Part shown: piece by piece, positions 8,791 through 17,296 of the stretch
Numbering within the stretch: position 1 is the first letter of the stretch
How the letters are laid out: every line of letters begins with the position of its first letter
NCBI GenBank assembly: GCA_030267965.1
Contig: BRYA01000607.1
Span: 1-18,508, forward strand
Reading direction: 5' to 3'
Length of the DNA: 18,508 nt
From: Triparma columacea
Lineage: Eukaryota > Sar > Bolidophyceae > Parmales > Triparmaceae
Notes under the pieces: generated by a model
Told to the model about the DNA's origin: nothing
Database searches by the model: none
Seen by the model: the letters and a program-made list of their open reading frames with translations, nothing else
Program-made: the position numbers and the translations under genes

Positions 8791-9597
8791 CATAACCTTC
8801 GGGAGCCTCTTGCGTACCGCAGTTACCCCAAGTGTTTGCACTTCACCTCCGTCCTCTCGCTTCCTCTTTTTTTCGTCCATAAAGAGTGTCTTGAGGCAGG
8901 CCAGAACGGTGACGCGCTCAAGTATGCGGTGCCACCTAGAATTGAGGAGGTCCTTGACAGTCGGCATATTTTGATCGGCAGCGGCAGAGATTAGGGCAGT
9001 GCAGTTTGAGAAGCAGTTATGACCGATGGCGACGGTAGGAGATAAACTGAGTCTCGTCAGGGCGGAGCATCCGTTGAAGGCTTGATAGCCGATCGTCATC
9101 ACTGAGTCCGGGATGGTGATGGCTGCAAGGGAGGAGCATTCAGAGAAGGCGTGACTGCCGATCTTCGTCACTCCCTCCGGGATTGTGATGGCTGCGAGGG
9201 AGGAGCATCCGCTGAAGGCGGCAGCGCAAATCGTCGTCACAGAGTCTGGGATTGTGATGGATGCGAGGGAGGAGCATCCGTAGAAGGCGTTATCGTGAAT
9301 CGTCGTCACTCCGTCCGGGATTGTGATGGCTGTGAGGGAGGAGCATCTGCTGAAGGCGCTATTGCCAACAGTCGTCAGTCCGTCCGGTATTGTGATGGCT
9401 GCGAGGGAGGAGCATTCGTCGAAGGCTAATTGGCCAATTGACGTCACTCCGTCCGGGATTGTGATGGCTGCGAGGGAGGAGCATCCCCAGAATGCCCCAT
9501 CGCCAATCGTCGTTACTCCCTTTGCAAATATCACCTCTGTGAGTTCACGATCAAATTGGAAACTCTCTTTGCCAGAGTATACTGCTGATTTGGGCAT
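8764..9597 (-). CDS. BspA-type (LRR_5) leucine-rich-repeat protein, short paralogue
   Basis: An intronless gene of 277 aa, tandem to and in the same direction as the 469-aa paralogue. It has seven 23-residue LRR_5 repeats (19-179) and a diverged eighth (180-201), against fifteen plus one next door. The N-terminus (MPKSAVYSGKESF) and the tail (AAADQNMPTVKDLLNSRWHR, then LPKVMWRVILEFL) closely match the neighbour. The segment between them has diverged but keeps a basic cluster, EKKRKRE (about 242-248). The pair therefore differs mainly in solenoid length, as expected if the array length tunes binding while the ends do a shared job. Function is not known. A TATATAAA box lies about 80 bases upstream of the ATG. 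I cannot tell which copy is ancestral. Confidence 0.93.
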   Translation of the reverse strand: MPKSAVYSGKESFQFDRELTEVIFAKGVTTIGDGAFWGCSSLAAITIPDGVTSIGQLAFDECSSLAAITIPDGLTTVGNSAFSRCSSLTAITIPDGVTTIHDNAFYGCSSLASITIPDSVTTICAAAFSGCSSLAAITIPEGVTKIGSHAFSECSSLAAITIPDSVMTIGYQAFNGCSALTRLSLSPTVAIGHNCFSNCTALISAAADQNMPTVKDLLNSRWHRILERVTVLACLKTLFMDEKKRKREDGGEVQTLGVTAVRKRLPKVMWRVILEFL

Positions 9598-9675
9598 TTT
9601 GGGAAGGACTTGGGAAGGATTTGGGAAGTGTACCTCGGGTATGAAAGAATAAGTCCTGACAGCGCTTGAGTTAGG

Positions 9676-9683
9676 TTTATATA
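9676..9683 (-). promoter_or_regulatory. TATA-like box upstream of short LRR gene
   Basis: TATATAAA on the minus strand, 79 bases before the ATG at 9597, which is a usual distance for a TATA box plus short leader. The site lies in the 154-base divergent gap to the proteasome-like gene (ATG 9752), and the reverse reading TTTATATA could also serve that gene. Confidence 0.45.
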
Positions 9684-9751
9684 GGACACCCCCAAATAAT
9701 TTGCTTTTCTACTTGCTTTCCACTCTCTCTTTCTTGTCTTTCCACTCACCA

Positions 9752-10669
9752 ATGAGAGTGTTAAATCACTCAAGCAGCAAACCTAACAACCTACTTAACA
9801 ACATACTTATCCTCTTCATTCTCTCCATCTCAATTCCAATAACAAAATGCATCCACCCCCCACCATTCCGCCAAAATCTCCAATCCACTGGCACAACCCT
9901 TGTTTCATTAGCCCGCCCGAACTTTATCGTCCTCGCGTGTGACTCTAGGACGACAATGGGGAACTACATATCCTCGGATCAAACCGTCAAGGTGCGTAGA
10001 ATAAGGGGGAACTTCTCCTCGTCCAAGGAAGATATTGTTGCCAACATTGGGGGGAGAAGCACTACTGATCAGGGGGACTTTGTGTATCTGTTAGGGGCCG
10101 GAGTAAGCGGTGACGTCGTTGACGTCGTTCATCTCTTGAGGGATGACGTTGAAGAGGAGTATCACAAGAGTCAGATAAAGACACCTTTCCCAACTTGGAA
10201 GCTCAGTCGAAGCACAACAGAGGACTACGTCCTCGACGGACAAAGGGAGTGCGCCTGCGTGGTCGGGGCGAGGATCGGGGGGAAGCTAGGCCTCAAGCTC
10301 GTGGAGACTTCAGGGGGTACCAGGTACATCAATGCCCCCGCCCACGCGTCAGTAGGTTCAGGCTCATTAGCCTCGACGGCGTACTTGGACGTTTACGGAG
10401 GCGAAGCCTCGAGCGTCGAGGAGTGCGTGGCGTGCGCGGTTGAGGCTGTTAAGAGGGGAGTTGAGAACGACGATAGTAGCGGGGGGATTGTTAGAGTCAC
10501 ACTCATTGAAAGGGGGAGGGTTTGGGAGGGATGCACGAAGGAAGAAGGACAAGTTATTGGAGGGGAAGGGGGAAAGATTAAAGACGGTGTGGGGAGTAGA
10601 AAGAGGACATTTGAATACGAGAGGGAGTTGACGCTTTTATCAGAGGAGGTAATTCGGAAAGGTAGCTGA
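9752..10669 (+). CDS. Proteasome beta-type Ntn hydrolase with N-terminal signal sequence
   Basis: An intronless 305-aa protein. After a pro-region it has the beta-subunit core: Gly47-Thr48 with TTLVSL as the mature start, then ACDSRTTMG with Asp64 (position 17 of the mature chain) and Lys80 (position 33) in TVKVRRI, and later VGSGSLAS (191-198) and DDSSGG (230-235). Thr1, Asp17, Lys33 and the Ser/Asp pairs are the known active-site set of catalytic beta subunits, so activity is plausible. The middle is diverged, with roughly 16 extra residues before GAGVSGDVV. Unusually, residues 17-31 (NILILFILSISIPI) are a strong hydrophobic stretch, like a signal peptide or anchor, which cytosolic or nuclear proteasome subunits lack. 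Met 9752 is the first ATG; the frame upstream to 9701 has none. Targeting to the secretory path or a complex plastid is inferred. It may be a divergent stand-alone Ntn hydrolase and not a 20S subunit. Confidence 0.85.
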   Translation: MRVLNHSSSKPNNLLNNILILFILSISIPITKCIHPPPFRQNLQSTGTTLVSLARPNFIVLACDSRTTMGNYISSDQTVKVRRIRGNFSSSKEDIVANIGGRSTTDQGDFVYLLGAGVSGDVVDVVHLLRDDVEEEYHKSQIKTPFPTWKLSRSTTEDYVLDGQRECACVVGARIGGKLGLKLVETSGGTRYINAPAHASVGSGSLASTAYLDVYGGEASSVEECVACAVEAVKRGVENDDSSGGIVRVTLIERGRVWEGCTKEEGQVIGGEGGKIKDGVGSRKRTFEYERELTLLSEEVIRKGS

Positions 10670-10999
10670 ATTGAATTTGTTGTGTGAATGATCTCTCTTT
10701 ATTAAGCATAACTTGTTTCATTTTCACGGGGGAGCGTACTCCAAACTCCAAAACAAGGAAAAGATTCCCCCAAGGTCCACCAAGCAAGGTCCTTCCACCC
10801 ACCAATATTTCTTGGCCAGACACTTTTGTCAGGTAAGCGCAAGACAACGTAAATATAGGATTCTGCATCGTTAGTATTTAGTCTGACCTCCAGTTCAGGC
10901 CGTCCTTCGTGAAGTTCTATCTCTCACACCATCCTTTTCGTCACACTCACAAAACATCTTACGACAAGTGAAGTTGAAAAGTCAACAAAAAGACACCCT
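10670..10999. other. Spacer before DGAT2-family gene
   Basis: This 330-base gap between two plus-strand genes is AT-richer than the genes around it. It contains the 3' flank of the proteasome-like gene and the upstream region of the acyltransferase. Short minus-strand reading frames here show no family likeness. I see no TATA box or repeat worth naming. Confidence 0.5.
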
Positions 11000-12025
11000 A
11001 TGGCGAAGTCACCGGAATATCCAAAGACCGTCGGGTTTCCCTCGGTACCTAGGCGTGGAATCATTAGCAGGATCACGTTGTTCATTGTGTTTCACTTGCT
11101 CTACCTTCTTCTTCCCCTATGCATATTTTTGCTTCCTTTCTACGCGTACGTGACACGGTCGCTCACCATAGCAACGATTTCCGCTCTCTATTTTTCTACT
11201 TGGATCCTAACGTCCAACCTGACGGTGCGTGGAACATCGAGCAGGCTGCTAAACAGCAGCCCTTTAATGAAGTACGTCCTCTCTTCCATCCCCATTCGAC
11301 TCAAGGTCCTGGCGAAGCCACCGAAGTCACCCTCGGGGAGCATAATATTTTCTTGCCACCCCCATGGTGCCCTCGCCTTCAACCGCGCAGGAGTCGGGTT
11401 CTGCATGCCCGACCTTTGGGACGCTGCCTTCCCAACACTGCCGAACTTGAAGGTCCTCGTCGCGAGCGCAGCGTTCTACGTGCCGCTGATCAGGGAGATG
11501 TGGTTGTCTAGTTACTGCATCGAGGCCAGTAGATCAGTGGCGGAAAAGGCACTCAGAAAGGGTCCCACGGCGATGCTCGTTTATCCCGGAGGAATGGACG
11601 AACAAATTATGACGGTTAGAGGCGAGGAGAGAATCTACTTGAAAAAGAGAAAGGGGTTCATTAAGCTAGCGTTGAGGGAGGGGTGTGAGGTTTGTCCTGT
11701 GTACGCATTCGGCGAGTCTGACCTTTACAAGCACAGCGGGTTTCTTCTAAACTTGAGGAAATGGCTGCAGAAAAATTGCGGCTTCGCTGCCATGATCATC
11801 TCAGGTGAATACGGGCTGATGCCCTACTTGAAGGAAGATGGAGTGACACTTGTTTTCGGCGAAGCTATAGGCATCTGGAAAGATAGGAAGTGGGAAAGGG
11901 GGATGAAAGTGACTGACGAGATGGTAGAGGAAGCGCACGATCTTTACATACGCAAGCTCAAGGAGCTGTTTGAGAAGGAGAAAGGGGGTTTGGGATACGG
12001 AGATCGTGCGCTAGTCATTGAATAA
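11000..12025 (+). CDS. Diacylglycerol acyltransferase type 2 (DAGAT) family protein
   Basis: A single-exon 341-aa membrane enzyme. Family members transfer an acyl group from acyl-CoA to diacylglycerol (or to monoacylglycerol or a fatty alcohol) at the ER. Seen: two hydrophobic segments near the N-terminus (about 23-50 and 54-72), the catalytic HPHG (120-123), YPGGMDE (195-201), RKGFIKLALREG (217-228) with the following VCPVYAFGES, GVTLVFGEAIG (281-291), and the C-terminal EEAHDLYIRKLKELFE helix. Length fits DGAT2 (about 330-390). The PGG block reads YPGGM where many DGAT2s have VVGGA; this form also occurs in plant DAGAT-like acyltransferases, so the acceptor lipid is uncertain. The ATG at 11000 directly precedes the conserved hydrophobic part. 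The gene ends 116 bases before the kinase start. Confidence 0.92.
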   Translation: MAKSPEYPKTVGFPSVPRRGIISRITLFIVFHLLYLLLPLCIFLLPFYAYVTRSLTIATISALYFSTWILTSNLTVRGTSSRLLNSSPLMKYVLSSIPIRLKVLAKPPKSPSGSIIFSCHPHGALAFNRAGVGFCMPDLWDAAFPTLPNLKVLVASAAFYVPLIREMWLSSYCIEASRSVAEKALRKGPTAMLVYPGGMDEQIMTVRGEERIYLKKRKGFIKLALREGCEVCPVYAFGESDLYKHSGFLLNLRKWLQKNCGFAAMIISGEYGLMPYLKEDGVTLVFGEAIGIWKDRKWERGMKVTDEMVEEAHDLYIRKLKELFEKEKGGLGYGDRALVIE

Positions 12026-12141
12026 AAATTGCTCGTAGTATTTTTATTACCCTTCGGATCAATAAGATCGGATGGTATTCTGGTCCGCTTGGGCTTTGAA
12101 GACAAATTTGTCATCCTTGTCATCTTCCTCTGCATCAACCG

Positions 12142-13589
12142 ATGATGTCGGTGCCACGTGTCCTCTTCCAGATATGGGATATCGTCAGTACGACTTTAAT
12201 TTCAATCTACGTGTTCCTTTATGATGTGTATGCGAACCACTTCTCCTCTGGGCCGAATAACAATCCATCCTATCATCAGCCTCACGGTCCGACCGCTTCA
12301 AGTTTCGGCATGGGTGGAAACTCTGACCCGAAGAATCTCTGTGGTCGTACCGTGAGGCTGACCAAGGGCTCGGTTAAGGTTGAATCATTGCTCGGGGAGG
12401 GAGGCTTCGCCTATGTTTACCTTTGCCGTCGTGGTGATGGAGGCGAGACAAAATATGCTCTCAAGGTGTCGAACATGTCGGGCGTTGAACAGGCTCGCAA
12501 GGAGCGGGATGTCGGGATGAGAATGGAATCAAGCAATGTTTGCGGGGTTGTAGATTTCGGTGAGAACATTAGAGATAGTCAGAATAAACCGGCTGCCATC
12601 GCTTCCTTTCTACGCCACTACTTCATCCTTCTAAACTTCCACTTTCTTCCCCCCCCCCCCCCCTCCCCCCAACAGGGAATATTCCTGATAAGGACACCGG
12701 GGTGGACGTTGGATCCTGCTACCTCCTCTTTCCCTACATCACCCTTTCGCTCCGGGCTCACTTGAACTCTTACACAAAGTCTGCACCCTCGCCCCTTCTC
12801 CCTATCCCAAACCTCCCTCCCTCTGAGGTGACCCAATACTTCTCCGGCATCATAGCCGGGATTCAGGTGCGTTGGGGAAGCGAAGCTATGTCGCTGGGTG
12901 ATACGCACTATAGCTAACCTTCGTTCGCTCCTCCCCCTCCTCCCCCTCCTCTCCTCCTTCTCCCCCCCCAGCACATGCACTCGAGGGGCTTTGCCCACAT
13001 GGACCTCAAAGTCGACAATGTCATGATCAGGGACGGTAACGCCGTCCTCGTGGACATGGGTTCTGCTTCCAGGACCTTCACTAAGCCCACTGTTTCCAGG
13101 TCCGACGCTGCAAGGCTCGCGGATCAGGCTGCTTCGAACACCACCGTCATCATACGTCCCCCAGAGCTCTTCGAGGGCGGCCTAAGGCAGGGCGACAGCT
13201 TCGATGTTTTCAAGGTTGACGTCTGGGGACTGGGTTGCATGGTGAGAATTGGCAAAATGTTGCAGTAGGATCGATGGAAACGATTTTCTCACGCTCATCG
13301 CTTTGCTTGCTTGACGCAGCTGTATGCGCTGAATTTCGGGTGGTCACCTTTTGAGGTTGAGTACGACAGGCAGGGGCGAGGGTTGCGCTACGTGGACTGC
13401 TCGCAGCTCAGGGTGCTGGGGGATGGCTGGGACAAGTGGAGGGGGGGCGGGGAGGTTGGGCGGAGGTGGGAGGTTATGGAGAGAGAAGGGTGGAGGGGAG
13501 TTTGCAGGAAATGCCTCAGACAGGAGCAAAAGGAGAGGTGCCCCGTCGGAGGTATTTTAGAGGAAGGTGCCGTACAAAATCTGATTTAA
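12142..13589 (+). CDS. STK16/NAK-like protein kinase, non-RD
   Basis: Exons 12142-12559, 12676-12866, 12972-13241 and 13320-13589 give 382 aa. Kinase landmarks: Gly loop GEGGFAYV (85-92), ATP-binding Lys108 in YALKV, a Glu in the ARKERD helix, catalytic-loop HMDLKVDN (212-219), metal-binding DMG (231-233), the APE-equivalent RPPELF (255-260) and DVWGLG (286-291). DMGS and the DQAASNTTVIIRPPELF activation segment closely match STK16 (MPSK1) of the NAK family, a Golgi/trafficking kinase. The HRD Arg is Met here, so it belongs with non-RD kinases; the catalytic Asp214 and Lys216 are kept. The N-terminus has a hydrophobic stretch (about 8-31), which may anchor it in a membrane, whereas human STK16 uses acylation. 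Introns 1 and 2 have extreme C-rich acceptor tracts. The gene converges on the galactosidase. Confidence 0.88.
12642..12670 (+). repeat. Poly-C tract at kinase intron 1 acceptor
   Basis: A run of about 14 C, interrupted by one T and followed by more C, ends at the acceptor AACAG (12671-12675). It serves as the polypyrimidine tract. The similar C/T-rich tract at about 12930-12970 precedes the next acceptor. Confidence 0.8.
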
Positions 13590-13686
13590 AAAGTGGGTGG
13601 GATTGTTTTCGATACTGTAACCGAATGCTTTGTTTATTGGTTCTACTTTATACTCTTTTTTCTCCTCTCTCACCCATAAAATCCCC
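13590..13686. terminator. Convergent 3' flanks of kinase and galactosidase genes
   Basis: Only 97 bases separate the two stop codons, so both 3' UTRs and polyadenylation sites must lie here or overlap the opposite gene. The region is T-rich on the plus strand. No specific poly(A) signal can be assigned. Confidence 0.45.
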
Positions 13687-16600
13687 TCACCACACAAGGT
13701 TAATTTTGGCTTTCTGTCCCTGTACCTTGACAGCGACAACAATGCCCTCGGGGACGCTAGCGACAATACGATGTGCGTTGAAGGCAGCCTTGTCGTTGAT
13801 CTGGATTATTATCCTTTCTTCTTCGGAAGGAGGAATGGGAGCAAAGAAGAAGGCTGCGGGGAGCGACCGGGGAGGAGCGAAGCGACGATCGGATGGAGTT
13901 AGATCTTATGCTGAATTACGAAGAGCGAAGCGACGAATTGCAGGGAACTGTAGTAAATAATTCACTCCCGAGATCAATCTCGTCGCAAAGACAAGCCTTC
14001 TCATCCATTCTCACCTATGGCTGTCTCGCCGGCAATAGGACTCTTCTTGAACTCCACCTCGATCTCCCCCCCCCTCTCCTCCCCTGTGACGACCTTGCAA
14101 CTCTTTACCTCCATCCCGCACGTGAAGTGCATAGTACTGCCTATGTACTGACCAACTCCTGGGACGACGGGCTTCATGACGACAATCTCGCTCCCGTGGG
14201 CATTTAATGGCACCCCAATGTCAAGAGCCCCCCCCAGAGTGTTGATGTACTTGTATTTTCCTGACCAGACATAAAAGCAGTGATGTCCGTGGTCCACGAC
14301 GCTGCCGTGCTTCCTCCCCATCTTGACTCCGCCCTCCGGAAGTTGGACCGTCGCCTTGCGTCCCTCCCAGTTGTGCAGCCCAAACACTGTCCACGTTCCC
14401 AGGCCACTCTCGACCTTCAGGGCGTTCCTGTGGCCCTTGACGCACTCGTCGTCGTCCGTGCATATTAGCTGCGTCAAGGTTGGCATTTTTCGGAGGTGTA
14501 GATCCAAGGGTATAGCGGGGACATTTGTTGGGGGGTTGACCATGGCAATCTAGGACACAGGCAAGGGAAGCGAAACGAAACGAGGGGTGGATAAGTCTGC
14601 ACAATATTTATTTGGCGTAATGTGACATGTCTATGTTCTCACCTTTTTCATCCTCGAAGGCCCCACCTTTGAGAGGTCGTCGCTTAGCAACAGCATCCCA
14701 CTGCTCATCGCCGTGACTGTAATGGCGCTGACCACCTCTTCCTCGCTCAGTTTGGTCGTGTCCCTCAGAAGAATGCAGTCCGGGTCGTTGTGCCAAAGCC
14801 TGTGTGATAGCTGGCTCCTCGTGAGCGTGTTCCTGACCATGCTCCTCAGGCAGGGGAGGTTAGCCTGGTCCCACCAGGGCATCGGGAAGGTCGGGGCGAA
14901 CGTCGGTCCTGTATCGGCAGATATCCTCATTCCGTCGACGTAACCCACAGAGCCCAAGAGAGGAGCGCCGCACCCAATGATAAAAGCGTCGCCCGCGGCC
15001 TCACGGAGAGCGGCCATGGCCTTTCCGTAAGCTTGAGCGCGGGTAACCCCCTTGTCCGCCCTTTCTCCCTTCAGACAACTAGCGTAGAGAAAATCTGTGG
15101 TCCCGAGCGAAGCGGTGAGGGAAGTGAGTCGTAAAGAAAGGGTTATTAGAGAAGAAAATAACTAAGATATTGTTGCACCATTATTTTTTCGCTGAGCCTC
15201 ACCTAGCTTCAATACCTGAAATCCCCATTCGTCCACGGCCCTCTTCACGATCTTTTTCACGTGTTCAATAACCTCTGGGTTGGTTGCGTCGAGGCCGTAG
15301 AACCACTTTGCGCAATTGGCGGAATTAGCGGGCTTGGTCGAGGAGCCCTGGGCCTTGATAATCCACTCGGGGTGATCCTTTGCAATCTGGCTGCCCTTAT
15401 CCGCGGCGAAGGGGGCGAGCCAGACACCGGGCTTGAAACCAGCCTCCTTAATAGACGAGGCAAGCCCCTTCATGCCGGATGGGAAAAGCCCGGGCTTGAG
15501 GGAGTCCCAGTCGCCCCATGAGGTCATGTAACCATCGTCTACAACTACCACGTTGGCGTCGAAGCTACCCTTGCTCGATTGTAGCTTCTTCAAGTTGTTT
15601 ATAATGACCTGGGAGGAGGGCAGGCGAGGCCAGGCGGGTGAGAATAATGATGGTGGTGGTTACATCTCTTCGCCCTCCCTCGTGTCGCAAAAGCTTCCGC
15701 AAAACCTTCACGAAAAACATTTCCACAAACGCTTCCACCTTCAAGACCACCTTCTTTAGCCCTCCGTCCGTTCTCACCTCCTCAGATATCTTCTCGTAGT
15801 AGTCGTACCAGCTGCACCATCCGATAGATAACGGTTCCTTCGGCGGGCACCTTGCATTGTTGTGCTTCCCCAGAGCGTCCAGGTAGTCCGCCATAATCTC
15901 GTCGTTATAGTTCTGAGGTTCCAATAACTGCACCCAGCACAGGTCCGTCGATTCCGGTAGTTCCCCGGCATCGACGACGCATCCGTCGTAAGAGGAGTGA
16001 ACTGCGATTGTCTCGAGGTCCTTATCAGCAGTGACGACTGAGAAGTTTGACCTCTGGGATAGCATACCTAACACAAGGCTGGGGCCACCGGCGCTGTCAA
16101 CCATCGCTGCCTCCCCGTGGCACCCGTGCGAGCTGTTCCCGTTTGAGGTTATGGCGGCGAAACCGTCACTGCAGTACCAACCCTCGTTCCTACCAGTCCA
16201 AGCGTCACGGGACAAACCGGGGGGAGCCTCACCGCCACGGTGGAACGAGCCTGCGAAAACGTCGGGTAGGGCGTGGCGGGGTTGAGGCTTACCCCTGGCC
16301 GTGGTCCCCGCGAAACCCCAGCTCTGCCAGGAGGTGGTGTAGATGTGAGTGGGCAACTCTGGGTGGTCGGGATGGTGGTCGGGTGAGGGGAGGAGGGAAC
16401 CTTTTAGGAGGGTTGCAGTGTGAAGGACCATGGAGGGAGGGGGGGGAGAGGGGGAGGAGGAGGAGGTGGAGGAGGAGGACCAGGTCACACGATAGACGAG
16501 AGGGCAGGAGAGGGGGAGAGGCACAAAACCAAATGTTACGACGGGAAGGAGACCGAGGACTGGGCCGGAAAGCGTTAATTGGATCATCGTTACCTAGAAT

Positions 16601-17055
16601 AGGGAGGGCGGTGGTGAGAATTGGAAGAAAAGATACTGGGATACACATCCTATATCTCAGTCAGTCCTCCAGCCCTCCATCTTGGCCTTTAGCGTAATCT
16701 CCAAGAAACCCACCCAACTCACCTTCCCGATGCCGTGGATATCCTGTTCCCCCAGTTCCTCCACCTTTTCAATTTCCTCGCTATTCCAAGTTTTAGTGAG
16801 TGTGGAAGCACTGTTCTCGACACTGGCGTAAGATATGCTCAAAATTACCTCGGATTTAACGACCCACTCGCTCGTCCCGCTCTTGTACTGCCAACCTCCC
16901 GAGATAGGAAACGTCAGGTCGTAGTTTTCACCGTCGTTTCGTACACTCTTTGTATATGGAAGAAGGAAGGGCGGAGGAGGGGGTGGCAACAAGGTTGGGT
17001 TGGAGTCACTTGAGGACGTGCTTTTCTTTGATTTTTTAGTACTGAACACTCCCAT
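13687..17055 (-). CDS. GH36-family alpha-galactosidase
   Basis: Exons on the minus strand: 17055-16723, 16593-15778, 15608-15203, 15094-14643, 14549-14015 and 13853-13687, giving 902 aa, complete. GH36 enzymes release terminal alpha-galactose from oligosaccharides or glycolipids. Seen: an N-terminal beta domain, then the barrel with GWCSWYDYYE (about 369-378), VVDDGY, WLAPFAAD, HPEWI, LKLDFLYA with the nucleophile Asp519, and RISADTGP with the acid/base Asp579, then a C-terminal beta domain. Both catalytic Asp match the family, so the enzyme should be active. The codon of the nucleophile is split by an intron. The start MGVFSTKKSKK fits an N-myristoylation signal (Gly2, Thr6) with following lysines; there is no secretory signal. 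A Ser/Pro-rich low-complexity run lies near residues 148-165. Raffinose synthases are relatives, but these motifs read as a hydrolase. Confidence 0.93.
13875..13936 (-). repeat. Repeated GAGCGAAGCGACGA in galactosidase last intron
   Basis: The 14-base word occurs exactly at 13875-13888 and 13923-13936. GAGCGAAGCG recurs at 15105-15114 in another intron of the same gene. On the transcribed strand it reads CGCTTCGCTC and lies upstream of acceptors, so it may act as part of the pyrimidine tract or as an intronic splicing element. Confidence 0.7.
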
Positions 17056-17067
17056 GATGCTATGTAA

Positions 17068-17083
17068 CTGTGTTGATACACAG
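17068..17083 (-). repeat. Small inverted repeat in galactosidase 5' leader
   Basis: CTGTGT, a TGAT loop, then ACACAG: six-base arms pair perfectly, 13 bases upstream of the ATG at 17055. If it is transcribed it could form a small hairpin in the leader. Size alone does not rule out chance. Confidence 0.35.
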
Positions 17084-17236
17084 ATTAACTAAATGTATCG
17101 CAAGGGTAGAGGTTTATGAGATTTTATAATGGTTGGATTTCGAGAACCCAGACTTGTTCACTTACGTCCAGGATATCTTTTGATTTTCTCGCCGCTTTTT
17201 TTATTGATCCACAACTCCCCTTACCCTCACGCTCGC

Positions 17237-17296
17237 GGTTTTCTTCGCCTCTTTCCTCGTCTCTTTCCTCGCTGCTTTCCTCACCGCTTTCTTCAC
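17237..17296 (+). repeat. 12-base minisatellite, five units
   Basis: Five consecutive 12-base units of the form YKCTTTCYTCRY (for example CTCTTTCCTCGT and CGCTTTCTTCAC) lie in the divergent spacer. Units differ at a few positions, mostly transitions. The strand is strongly pyrimidine-rich. Confidence 0.8.

Noticed and set aside
9701..9751. Upstream start of the proteasome-like protein at 9701
   Set aside because: The codon there is TTG, not ATG. The first ATG in frame is at 9752 and gives a well-formed signal-like N-terminus.
10578..10868. 96-residue minus-strand frame between the proteasome-like and DGAT2 genes
   Set aside because: It partly overlaps the coding end of the plus-strand gene in antisense, has no recognisable motif and needs no explanation beyond chance.
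13893..14207. 104-residue plus-strand frame near the galactosidase 3' end
   Set aside because: It is antisense to exon 5 and the last intron of the galactosidase and shows no domain.
16047..16697. 216-residue plus-strand frame opposite the galactosidase
   Set aside because: It is Arg/Gly-rich low complexity antisense to exon 2 of a clearly supported GH36 gene.
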